Assembly (NCBI GenBank): GCA_947359465.1
Contig: OX375873.1
Coordinates: 41,822,437 to 41,886,436 of the forward strand
Direction: 5' to 3'
DNA from: Metellina segmentata
Taxonomy: Eukaryota > Arthropoda > Arachnida > Araneae > Tetragnathidae
Length of the DNA: 64,000 nt
The notes under the pieces are model-generated. The model ran no database searches, had not been told where the DNA came from, and was given only the letters and a program-made list of their open reading frames with translations. Of this stretch, positions 50,135 through 62,100 are shown in pieces. The position numbers were made by a program, and so were the translations under genes. Each line of letters begins with the position of its first letter. Within the stretch, counting starts at the first letter, position 1.

Positions 50135-50670
50135 AAAGAGATTTGCCCACCAATGTGGCTTGTGATTAGGGCGTTGGCCTTTAGGCCCGGTGCACACATC
50201 CGATTTTTCAACGTGCGGCGCCGTTGCGGCATCAAAGCCCAACTATGCACACATAAAAGTGAAATGACACAAATTCTCATTTCGCGCCATCTGCGATAAA
50301 TATTCTATCGAAGAAAACGTGTTTATTTCGCTTACTTGGTGAAAAAAAAAGTGTATTTTGTAACAAAATAGACGTTACTGGATACAACCATTTGTTAATT
50401 ATTATTTATATTCCATTTATTTATGAAAACAAGGTACTTCAGAACGGAGAATCGTTTGCGGCGAGCTGCAGCGCCGTGGGGAACTGCGGTACAAATTGCA
50501 CGCAAGTTGGACGTGCGTCGTAACAGCGGCGCCAGAAGCATGTGTGCACTACTTCATTGGATCTAATGTATCTCAGACCGCACTTGCGTTTCGGCAGCGG
50601 CGCCGCACGTTGAAAAACCGGATGTGTGCACCGGGCCTTAGATAGAAATATTCCTGGTTTGCATCCGGGT
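50135..50670 (+). repeat. tRNA-like SINE head interrupted by a Harbinger-like element
   Basis: Left part: CAATGTGGCTTGTGATTAGG and GCGTTGGCCTTTA. Right part: TTAGATAGAAATATTCCTGG and TTTGCATCCGGGT. Together these give a tRNA-like A box, anticodon-arm region and B box (compare TCTAGATAGAAAGGTTCCTG at 52545). The insertion at 50184-50637 separates the halves. Confidence 0.65.
50184..50637. mobile_element. Harbinger-like miniature element, 454 bp, TTA target duplication
   Basis: The inverted termini begin GGCCCGGTGCACACATCCG and extend for roughly 40 bp (through AACGTGCGGCGCCG) with one or two mismatches. TTA flanks both ends (50181-50183, 50638-50640). A 3-bp TWA duplication with GGC-type termini is characteristic of PIF/Harbinger elements. 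No transposase is encoded. Confidence 0.75.
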
Positions 50671-51950
50671 AAAGGCAAAAATGTTTGTTCGTCTAAAGTG
50701 AATGTGTTGGTTTCTATTAACAAGTTGTGCCTGAATAAATTTCATGCGTGTGAGGAGAAACGTGAACTTATCTTCCGAGGTTCCAAATTTTCCTCTTACA
50801 GTGCCATGATGATCAAAGGACTTCTAAAGAAATTCAGATTGGCCGGCATTGGTAGCTAAAAATATACAAAAGATAACTGTCGAAATTCTGGATTGTTAAT
50901 TGTTGGTATACTATTTTCATGTGATTAAAAAATATTAATATCACTAATATTACATACTATTAAAATAATTACAAACCAGTTTAATAAAACCATAAAGAGC
51001 ATATGAAATTATCATTTAACCCATAAGGAGCTTCTTTTTTAGAATATTTCTTTATTGATATCTATATCACTACAGACTGGCTGAAAATTCCAGCAATTAT
51101 CTGACAACAGGTGATAGTATCTTTCTTCCGTTGTGATTTATTGTGCCCTTTTTTCTCTTTACAAAAATCATCCAGTTTATAGTAACAATTAACCAAATGA
51201 CTTTGCAAGAAAGTTATGGAAGAGTGATATCAGAAAAGGTTGTATACCCAATGATGGTAGATCTGGAACCTTCAGATAAACTGCTTGTGATTGTGCATTT
51301 CACAGTTTGGCCATGCTAAATCCGTATTAGGTTGGTTAAATGGTTGCTCTCACTCTCACAAGAGTTGAGTGGTGTGAGCATGAACCAAAAGAATTCGTGG
51401 AGGTAGTGTTCGCATGAAGATGGCTCTCACTCTCTCTCCGAAGCAATGCGGAAATCCGTGCAAAAAGGGTAAAACTGGGATTTACAATATCACACTGCTA
51501 TAGTGTATTAATTACACTATTAAGTAGATAAGAGAAACATGTGTTGAAGGAGTGATTATTTTATGTGTTCTTTGATGTCGGAGCATATTGGTTTGTACGT
51601 AATATTAATATGAGTTTTTAGTGGCATCTAGCTTTCAAAATAATGCAAAAGCAGTAAATCATGAGGTTAATGATCTCGAATATTTTGACGGATGATAGGT
51701 TGAAAAATGAATATATCAGGAGATGATGTATTAATTTTTCTCTATGTTCAAAATAACAACTGGTAGAACAAAATTGATACCAATTTTGCAATCCCGCCAA
51801 TTTACCCCGAAACAGGGCTATTTTAACAAAACACTAAAGCTTAATGACAGTATTTTTTTTTTGCTGTCGATCTGTCTTACTGTGAGATGGCTATTAATAC
51901 ATTAAGTAGTCTAAGTTTTTTTTTTTTTTTGCTTTCCTATTGATTATCAT
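50671..51950. other. Intergenic DNA, nothing recognised
   Basis: No supported gene. Related CTCTCACTCTCACAAGAGTT and CTCTCACTCTCTCTCCGAAG stretches occur at 51347 and 51423. Confidence 0.4.
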
Positions 51951-51956
51951 AAACAT

Positions 51957-52190
51957 CTAAGACAAGGAAACATCCGAGGACAACACCAACGAAGCAACAC
52001 CTGAACTGGCAACCCAATCTCCAAACTTCCACTCCACGACAACGTGAGGACATTTGAAGCAAAGACGGATTTAACGTGCAAGCATCTCCCTTTATACACG
52101 ACGGTCTTTGACTGGATTCGAACACGCAACCCTCCGGTTGCTAAACCGATTCTCTTCCGAACGGGCTACCTCGGCTCCTCGGTTTGAAGT
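51957..52190 (-). repeat. tRNA-derived SINE, reverse orientation
   Basis: The plus strand gives GGAAACATCCGAGGACAAC, CAATCTCCAAACTTCCACTC, then GGATTCGAACACGCAACCCT (reversed B box), CCGGTTGCTAAACCG and CCGAACGGGCTACC (reversed A box). Confidence 0.75.
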
Positions 52191-52515
52191 TCTGTCACAT
52201 GGTCCTGGAAAAAAAAGATCATGAATCTTAATGTGGAACGAATTATTTATTAGTTAAGTGATTGTACAGCATATTTAAAAACTAGTCTCATAAAAACTAA
52301 CTCATAAAAAGGTCGAAAAACTAGTCTGCGCTCAATAGGCAATCAGCCCAAGTTGATTCTAAAGCCCACGTAACTAACCCTTCTGAGATATTTCGACTGG
52401 GACTACTCCCCCACATGCTCTTTTTCATAAGAAGGTCGATGCATGTAGATCAATGACGTATTAACTTTCAGAAATATTCGTTCTGATTTCAAAGTTTCAG
52501 CTCCCATATAGAATA

Positions 52516-52835
52516 ACCGGTCTGATGGATAAGGTGTTTGCCTCTAGATAGAAAGGTTCCTGGTTCGATTGGAGGTCAGTGCGTGGATATCTGTAAGCGT
52601 ATGGTGTTGCGGCGGCTGGTGCACCTTATATCTGTCGTGGCCGAAAGTCCTCGTGTTGGGTTGGTGTGTAAGTTTGAAGAGTGGGGTGTCACCTCAGGTG
52701 TTTCCTCGTCATCTGACTGTGGATCAAAATTTCGTGGTGTTGTCCTCGGATCTTTACCTTAGGGGATTGATCCTGGACCGTCGTCAACAGCTCGTCGTGT
52801 TGCTCTAGTGCGACGTTAATTAAAAATTACCAATA
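52516..52835 (+). mobile_element. Full-length tRNA-derived SINE with 13-bp target duplication
   Basis: CCCATATAGAATA (52503-52515) and CCCATATTGAATA (52836-52848) flank it with one difference. The head has GGTCTGATGGATAAGGTG and CCTGGTTCGATTGG. The body has GAGTGGGGTGTCACCTCAGG and TTTCGTGGTGTTGTCCTCGG. The tail has GATTGATCCTGGACCGTCGT and GCGACGTTAATTAAAAATTA. This is the best reference copy of the main SINE family here, and lies about 240 bp upstream of the ankyrin gene's start codon. Confidence 0.8.
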
Positions 52836-52849
52836 CCCATATTGAATAG

Positions 52850-53076
52850 CACTAAGGATAGAAAATTCGGAATGTTTTCATTTTACACCAAACAGAAAGG
52901 TGCTTGACTTTCTACTCGTGCTTGAGGAGTGTTTAAAGAATAAAAACTTGGCGATCGTCACCAGTGATGTTGTTTTGGCGTCTGTTGCTGTTGAGAGCGA
53001 GCCAAAAAACGAGCGAGAGACCTCCAGTTAAACTTCCGAGACGTAAGCCTTTGAAATAGTTCGTAAGTAAGCGATT
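52850..53076 (+). promoter_or_regulatory. Presumed promoter and 5' UTR of the ankyrin gene
   Basis: Sequence between the SINE and the start codon, with a locally higher GC content (CGTCTGTTGCTGTTGAGAGC and GAGCGAGAGACCTCC). GTTTAAAGAATAAAAACTTG at 52931 is a weak TATA-like candidate. The transcription start is not determined. Confidence 0.35.
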
Positions 53077-53131
53077 ATGGATTTCTCAGGGCTCATTGCT
53101 TCCTATAGACCTCCATCAGCCGTAGAAGAAG
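53077..53131 (+). CDS. Ankyrin gene, coding exon 1
   Basis: ATG GAT TTC TCA starts 18 codons (MDFSGLIASYRPPSAVEE) and leaves G before GTAAGT. It is short, but the donor is strong and the phase fits exon 2 (G+AT, aspartate 19). The context GCGATTATGG has G after the ATG and no in-frame upstream ATG nearby. It is the least certain exon. Confidence 0.65.
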
Positions 53132-56100
53132 GTAAGTAGTGCGTAAATATGTACTCACTCACAACACTCTTCGTTAAGGAATGCTGTTTGATAGTAAAAC
53201 ACTCATAAGATCAATAAGAGCGAAAACATTTTACACCACGGTGTTCTTTTCAGCGTGGAAGAAAAAATTTTAACTGCCGGAACTTAAAAGAGGAAGGCGG
53301 ACTAAACTAGTCTGTTGACTTTAAATTGTTTTCATTTGTTATTTTACAGTGAAATTAGCAGACCCGCCCTTGGCAATTGCTCTTAAGTTTTTTAATTTTT
53401 TATTTCTATTGATGAAAATGTCGTTAATCACAAACCTTATTCAAATCCGCATCCATAAAAGCACATTGCTTCCAAATGGAATAAAACTAGTCAAAATATA
53501 TAACTGAATTTCATATTTTTTATGCTGGTGTATATTCTTTATTTCTAATACAGTGTATGGTAATAGCGGTTGATTACTTTGTGTACATTCGTTTGTCATT
53601 CCATCTCTCGCCAGACCAGCACAGGCCAGAAATTAAATTGAAGAGGTTTATTCAGTGTAACATTTTAGGCAAGTTGAAAATGCTTTATGGCAACGAACGA
53701 AAAATAGGAATTGGATGAGCTCGGTCACAAATATAGAATGGACATTTCTATCTGATCTAGTGTTGGATTTTCCGAGAACTAGTGCACTTGGTTTTGCTGG
53801 GACTTAAGGAAGTGTAACAACAGAGATAACAAACTGATAAACTACTTCTTTAATCGAAAATCTCAATTTTCTTCAATTTAATTCCACATTTTATTGAATT
53901 GCCTCACTCAATTGATTTATTCTTGTCTGATCTTTCAGTATGACGACTCTCAAACACAGAAAGCATTTAACACCAAGTATCTCGTCGCAGTTTGCTTGTG
54001 TATCTTGATCACAGGATATTGTATTGTTGCTTACTTACCAAAAATGAGTAAATAAATAACAATATTTTTAGTCTTTGAGATTTGAGGCCCTCAAGAGCAA
54101 GCTCAGAACGGTCAATACACTGACCTGAGGGACAGCCAAGACAGGAGATGATTTGCTAGGGAAAGGTCCGAGACAAATTTAAAAACAAACTCTTTTTTTC
54201 CCCCTCAATTTAAAAATTCAATTACAACCCGATTCGATGAAACTGGCTTCAAGTGTCCACTGAGAAGCAGAGAGAGAGAGAGAGAGAGAGAGAGAGCAAG
54301 CAACATGGTATTTTATTTGGTGACCTTTTTACCTAGGGATGCACCGAAATGGTTGCACGCGTATCAGTAATGAGTGGGAGGCATAAGGCACTGGATATCA
54401 CATCATTGGGAAAAATTTATTTCTCTCAGAAAGGTGTTTTAATGATAAATTCGAAAGTGAAAATTATTTGGATAAAATAACATTGAAAAATTCGTTCATA
54501 AAAATATTTTTGCTGTTGTCTGGAATCAACGGAAACAAGTTTAAATCACAATAGACAGTGTGTCATTAATTAATTTAAAACATACCCCAAAGAGAAACTG
54601 TGTGGACACAATTTATAGAAAAAAAAAATATATATATAATTCTCTTACGTGGCACGCAAAAAAGACGTTATTTGTTATCGCGTTTTGGCAATATTGTACG
54701 ATTGTTTGTTTATCACGTAGCCTCGCGCTTCAATTGAATTTATAGCGTTTTCAAATGAAATTTTATTGAAAAAAAATTAATTTTAGTTTAGCTGTTGCAG
54801 TTAATATTAGAAATCAAAGAAAGCGGAGGATCTTTTCAGGGCCATTAAAAAAAAGGTCCTTTTCAAAGCCAACAATTATAGTTCAACAAGACGCTTGCAC
54901 TACAACTTTCGACAACAAACTCACTGAAAAAGCGTGGGTGGCTCGAGTGCAGGGGTAAATGTACACACAAACAACATGCTGGGTATTCAATTTCCAAATA
55001 AGCAATCACATTTCGAGTCAAAATTTGCTCAAAGTTTTCATTTGAATTCTGATTCTATAGGTACTGTATATATCTTTTCTGAAAAACAGCAAAAAAATTT
55101 AGCTTTGAAAAATATTTTTGTGGAATATCATATTTTGTAAACAATTCCTTCTGCAAGGACACATGTCTTCATTGATGCGAGCGAAGCGAGCATAGGTTCG
55201 CGCAGCGAACCAATGAGGATTGCGAAGCAATCCTCTGGGGGTTGGCGAGCGTTAGCGAGCAGGGGGCGGGCCCCCTAGTAAGTATTTATTTTTACAAGTT
55301 CATATTTTAGTCACCCTCAAACTACTCCCCGTTTGCCTCCATACAATGGTCACAAATACAAATACAAATACAAATATTGACGACCAGCTACAGGCTCAAG
55401 CCCAACAAGGCTGGTCCTTTGTTTATGAATTCTCCAATTCCCACTGACTATCCAATTGTGTCTTAAATTCGTACACTCCCTTTGAATTAACTATATTTTC
55501 TGGCAATGCGTTCCAACTGTCTATTACCCTATTAAAGTAGTAGTTTTTCCTTAAATCCCGATTAAAATGTGTCTTATTCAATTTATACCCATGGCCCCTT
55601 GTTCTGTTACTCCACTTCTAGTTTTTCCATAAGGTTCTTCCACTTCTGGAAGCAGTTCGCAAACTCCGTGAAAGAGATGCTTCTCAAAGCTTGTGTCGTT
55701 TTTTGTTTAACCTCATCCACGTCCACAAAACGTTTTTCTTTGAGCTCCTTTTTCATCCTTGGGAACAAACACACAGAGCAAGATTGGGTGAATAGGGAGC
55801 GTGGGAAATGGGATAATTTCGTTTTTGGTCAAAAACTATTTGACGAGCAGAGGTGTATGCAGGTGCTTTGTCATAGTGGAAACACCACTTCCCACTTTGC
55901 CACATTTCGGGCCGTTTTCTTCGAATGACTCATCTTCTCATTTTCAATACCTCACTCAAAATGTGCTGGCAAATTCTCCTGATCACCCCCCCCGCCCCAG
56001 ACAAATCCGAGAGTTCGTTTATGGTCCACCGTCGGTCTTCCATCACCAATTCTCAAATTTTCAGGATGTCCGTTTCTGAGGTTGAAGGACTTGACCGAGG

Positions 56101-59100
56101 TTGTTCTTTAATCGACATTTCGCTCTTTTGACAATTGACATTTGTTTCGAATGACAGAAAAATGTCAGCAAAATTATTCATTTTGTACAACTTTCTCATC
56201 TATTACAATTCAGAAAAGTAATTTTGAGTTTATATAGTCGCCAATTTTATCCTAACAAAATTATACAGTCAAAATGTTTGCTGAAATCGTTCAAAAATTC
56301 ATTTTTGAATAACTCAGAGCAATCGCAGAACAATAGAGACTGTGTTTTTATTCTTAACTCATCTTTTTTATCCAAAACTTTAAATGACAAAATATGTAAA
56401 AACTCAAATTTGATCTCTTTATCATTAGTCAATTGCACTGTTAAAAAATATGCACAAGGATAGCAGGACTTTTAGCAAAACTCTCTTATTTTATGCTTTC
56501 CTTGAATAAATTAATATCTGATCCATTGTTTTAGTTTATCTATAATCACTAATATCCTAATATCATTCAAGCAAACAGCGAGTATTAGTCAAATTGTATG
56601 TTGTAACGTTATGTATTGCCTTGATAGCTATCTAATTTGTATTTAATGTATGCTTTCATTTGGAACCACTCTTTGAAGTTTATTTGAATTGTTCTAACAC
56701 GTGCATATTTTCTGGTTCGCTCAGATGTTTTGGAATCCATGCACAGAGAACAGCTCGCAAGGCACCCCCTGAGACGATTAGCAGATTATATAATACGTGG
56801 TAGACCATCTGAAGATATCAGAGATTTCATAGAGGAAGATGATTTGTACCATCGATTAGACGAAGCTATTCGCAAAGGATTACGACTTATTCACTATGCT
56901 GCTTATCAGAACGAAGAAGATACATTGTTGCTTCTACTGGAATTCGGAGCCAATCCCAATGTTATGGACGATATTGGATATACACCACTTCATATATGTG
57001 CTGAAAAAGGATATACTCATCTAATAGACATCCTGCTTTCGTATGGAGGTCGTATAAAGTTTACAGACGTAAGTTGAAAAGTAGAGAAATATTTATGTTA
57101 ATTAATTATTGCAGAACTATTTGCATAACCACATAGAATAAAAATGTGTAGAATATAAATAATTTTCCATCCCAAACTTTCGTTGGCGTGGAGTGTGAGC
57201 GAAAGGAACGGTAGCAAAACAGGTCTCTGAATGTCGTCAATGTACCGCTGTGCAGTAAGTGTACCTCTAATGACGACCAAAGGGGTCCGGCTATCAAGGG
57301 ATATGGCACCACAGATCATGACTCCTTGTTGAGGGCCCGTGTGGCGTGCAATAGTGAAAGCAGGATCGACACGCTGCCCTGGGCGTCTCCAGACACGTCT
57401 TCGATGATCGTCAGAACACAGTTGGAAGCGGGATTCGTTGCTAAAGACTAGACGTCCCTAGTCAGCATCATTCCAGCCTGATCGAGCCAAGCACCACTGT
57501 AATCTGGCTTGACAGTGTGCAGGCGTGAGTTGCAGGTGGCGTAACGGTCGGTACGAGCGTAGATTTCGCTCTCTCAGCCGTCTGTGAATGGTCATGGTGG
57601 ACACTCGTGTGTGGGTCGCACGACTGGTGGTTGATAGCGTTGAACCAGCCGCTGTGACAGCTGATCTGACAATCACTCTGTCATCGCGATCTATTGTGGC
57701 CCTACGTCGACCGCTACCATCATGACGCTGAAATCTGCCATTGTCCACCAACTCTTGCCAGCATCTTCTAATCGCCGCATCGCTTCGACTCACATGAAGA
57801 GCGATTCTCCGATTTGCCCAACCTGCCTCTTTCAATCCAATGATAGGAACTCTTTCAAACTCTGAAAGTTGCTCGTAATGAGCCCGAGGCATTTTTTCAG
57901 TCGTTGAAAGGTATCCTAAATCGCAATGCAGCAGAAATTTTTAACAACAGTTCAAGAACAACTCCTTATATGCATCTGCTGGATGCGCAGTTCCGATGCG
58001 CTGGAGATCTCACTATTCTTTCATTGGACACCAAATTTTAATCATTTGCATATTTAGTCAAAACACTTTTGCATACGAAATTTCAAAGCAATCGGATGAT
58101 TCCTTCTTGGTGCGTCGATTTTTTTTGTTATAGAGTGTATAACAGTGTAACCCAACTCTACCATGAAGAACTTTTTGGTAGACAAAGTTGCACTGTTTTA
58201 TTCAGGCTTGCTAAAGTACTATAAAATACCAACCCCTATCAGTTTTTTATATTGTTTACATCCATTTATTGCCGTTGGTACATTAATGAAATATAGTGAG
58301 ATACGTGGGTCATCCCATGACTTCTGTAAGGTCTTAAATTATCGTGCTCTTCTGTTTCAATTAACTAATAGACGAATAATGTTGATCTTTGTGTCCGTAC
58401 CTCTATATGTATATATATAAATTATATGTGTGTGTATATTCTCTATACAAATCTACACCGTTTGACCAATCCTCACCAAATTTAATACACTTACGCCCAT
58501 ATTCACAAGTCTCGAGTTTATTCGAGGATCAGTTGATCCGCGGGTAAGAGTTAACTCGAGGATTATCAAGAACGGTATTCGCAAACGACGTGTTAAGTGA
58601 TCCGGGGATTAAAATAAGACGCTCGCTGTGATTGGCTAATGTGCCGCCATCTATCTTTTCGCCAAGCTGCTTTTTTAAGGTTTCGCAGCTACCTTTATTT
58701 TCATTTTTCTTTTGAATTTCAATAAAATTATGTTTAAAATTTTTCCATTTAAGCAATATTTTGACGAGGACATGAGCTGCTATGTAGCAGGTACTCCGTA
58801 ATGATACGTCCAGTCCAGTCGTCGCAAGAACACTGTAATTTAGCATAGAATGAAATGGGTCATCCATTTTGTTTCGCCGTTTCCTTCGCATAAAGGTATT
58901 ACTGAGCATGCGTTAAATCTATCTTGCGAGAACTCGCCGATTTCGGAGGATCAAAATGTAACACCGAAACGGCACTTTAAACCACTGATCAGGCATTGTG
59001 AATACGGTTTTTTCGATAACCCGGGGATTATCGTTGATCCGCGAGTTAACTCCGACTGTGAAAACAGGCTATTTCTTTCCTATCTTTAGACCAATCTGTA

Positions 59101-62100
59101 GCCATGAAAATTGGCACACTGGTAGTACTAAAAGTGCCCCTCGACGACGACCCAATTTTAACAGTTTGTTTTTCTGCAATAAATGGACATGGACAAGGAA
59201 ACCACGTTCTTCGGGGGTTGTATTTGTGTTAACACAGGGAAATGTTGCGGTCATATTTTAGCTGTCACGGTCATATTTGAAGCCCGAGCAACGCCGGGTT
59301 ATTTAGCTAGTTACTGATATAGATGTGTAGAGATGTATCGATTAGTCGATATTTCGCCATGTCTTCAATTGTAATCTATCAAGAACTAAGCTAAAATTCT
59401 TTATTTAGATCAACCCATGCGATCAGGAATATGGAGATCCACCACGAGCAACTCTAGCCGATGAGCCTTTGCGCTTAGCTATACGAGCTCAGGAGCACGA
59501 GGCTGCTCAAATGCTGCTAGAACGTGGAGCAGATCCTCACGCTGCCTATTACTTGGGACAGGAAATAAATTTGGTCAATCCAGCGGATTTAAGGTCGCTC
59601 GAGCTACTGCTGCTCTACGGGGCCGATCCAAATACAAGGGACTTGCAAGGTCTCACTCCTCTCATGAAAGCCTCTCGTAATGCTGATGCAGTAGACGCTT
59701 GCCATTTACTAATAAGGTAGCTGTATTCTGTCTTTATTAAAAGTTCATTGTGTTAGATAATTTCATGTATACGTTTCTTGTATCCAATAAACCTTATTGT
59801 GTTTTTAAACGGTAGATACGTTCCTGAAACGTACAAAAAAAAAATTCGCGTAAAAAAGATATTGTATCTATGGAAGAAAAAAAAGATTGCTTCCGGATTT
59901 AAACAAGTCAATAATATAAAAAATGTATGAAAATATTCGTTTTAAGCTCATTATTTTATTTCAACAAAATACATATGTGATAATATCTATCTCTATATAT
60001 AATTCTCTTACGTGGCTCACAAAAAAGACGTTATTTGTAATCGCGTTTTGGCAATACTGTACGATTGTTTGTTTATCGCGAAGTCTCGCGCTTCGATTAA
60101 ATTTATAGCGTTATCGGATGAAATTTTATTGAAAAAAAAAAAGAGGAAATTTTAACGAGCTGTTGCAGTTAGTTTATAACAGAAATCAAAGAAAGCGGAG
60201 GATCTTTTCAGGGCCATTTAAAAAACGGTCCTTTTCAGGACCAACAATAATAGTTCAACAAGACGCTTGCACTACAACTTTCGGCAACAAACTCAATGAA
60301 AAAGTGTGGGTCGTTTGAGTGCTGGGAAAATGTACACACAAACAACATGCTAGGTATTCAATTTCCAAAGCAACGCTCACATTTCGAGTCAAAATTTGCA
60401 CAAAGTTTTCATTTGAATTCCGATTTTAGAGATACTGTATATATTTTTTCTGTAATACAGCAAATTTAGATTTGAAAAACAATTTTTTGGTAACATCTTT
60501 TGTAAACAATCCCTTCTGCTAGGACACATGTCTTCATTGAGGCGAGCGAAGCGAGCATATGTTCGCGCAGCGAACCAATGAGGATTGCGAAGCAATCCTC
60601 CGGGGGTTGGCGAGCGTTAGCGAGCAGGGGGCAGCCCCCCTAGTATATATAATTCTCTTACGTGGCACGCAAAAAAGACGTTATTTGTAATTGCGTTTTG
60701 GCAACATTGTACGATTGTTTGTTTACCTCGAAACCTCGTGCCTCAATAGAATTTATAGCGTTATTGGATGAAATTTTATTGGAAAAAAAATGAAGTTTAG
60801 TCCAGCTGTTGCAGTTTATAATTAGAAATCAAAGAAAAGTGAAGATCTTTTTAGGGCCATTTAACAAATGGTCAACTACAACTTTCGACAACAAAATCAA
60901 TGAAAAAGTGCGGGTGGCTCGAGCGCTGGGGAAAAGTACATTCAAACAACATGCTGGGTATTCAATTTTCTAAAGCAGCGCACAGATTTCGAGTCAAAAT
61001 TCGCCCTACGTTTCATTTGAATTCTGATTTCAGAGGTACTGTACTCATCTTTTCTGTAATACAGCAAATTTAGATTTGAAAAATATTTTTTGGAATATAT
61101 TTTGTAAACAATCCCTTCTACTAGGACACATGGTTTCATTGATGCGAGCGAAGCGAGCATAGGTTCGCGCAATTAAACAATGTGGATTGCAGAGTAATCC
61201 TCCGGGGGCTGGCGAGCGTCAGCGAGTAGGGGGCGGATTCCCTAGTGTAGTAAAAATGCACTAAAGTAAATTTGCTTTTGAAATGAAAAAAATTCTTCAT
61301 GAACAAACCGTTTTACATATGACAAGATTTATTCATTTTCACTTTCTGACAATAAACGTTGCATACGTGCGTTTGCGTACGACAGGAATTCACATCTACC
61401 GCTATAAATATTGTGTGAACATCGTCTTCCTCCTCTCTATTAATGAATTTCTTTCTGCGATCTCTTTAATTAGCAATAAAATTAGCAATAATCATCTCTG
61501 GTGCTGATGTTTCATTGGTTTTACGAACAAATTGAGTTATTAATCGATGTGTTCGTGTTTTGGATAGACCGTTATTTAATTCTCTTTAAGAGGCTGTCAA
61601 CAACTCAGTTAGCGTTGAAAATTTTCAACGCGTTCCTCATTAGTGCGTGTAATATAGAAATGATACTCTGCTATGCCAAAAATACAATTTTTTTTCTTAG
61701 AATTTAGGCAAACATTTTTTTTAGAAATTAGCTTGGCCCGCTATGTTGTATCAAAATGACTCAAGTAAAAAGAGAATGGAATATTTATTTTGAATTCTTG
61801 TTAAATAAAATTCGTGTGAAAACAGAATTAGGTGTATGTAGAAATTTTTTGCAGAAAAAGTCAAATAAGGCTTACCACAAGGAGTTAACACACGAGGACG
61901 AGTGGTTCATCAATAATATTAATTTAAAACAAAAGTTAATGAAGAGATCCGATTAAATTTTCTATGATCCAGTCAATTTTTCAAAGAACAAGATATCTCG
62001 TCTATCTAAATATGGTCAGTATTGCTAACGACGAGATATCTCGTCAGAATAAAACTGCCTTATTTTAAGTGGAATGAAGATCCGAGGTGGAATAACAATT

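Larger units (their letters stand above)
53132..56724 (+). other. Intron 1 of the ankyrin gene
   Basis: GT-AG intron of about 3.6 kb holding a GA microsatellite, a family B Helitron, a LINE 3' end and a mariner remnant (separate entries). The remainder (53140-54270, 56140-56724) shows nothing recognisable. Confidence 0.7.
57069..59408 (+). other. Intron 2 of the ankyrin gene
   Basis: GT-AG intron of about 2.3 kb, mostly a truncated Tc1 (57175-58138) and a family C Helitron with a nested palindromic element (58402-59310). The stretch 58140-58400 shows nothing recognisable. Confidence 0.75.

Noticed and set aside
61756..61956. 66-codon frame in intron 3 of the ankyrin gene
   Set aside because: It looks weakly protein-like (K/E-rich) but has no family resemblance and no splice signals linking it to the ankyrin exons.
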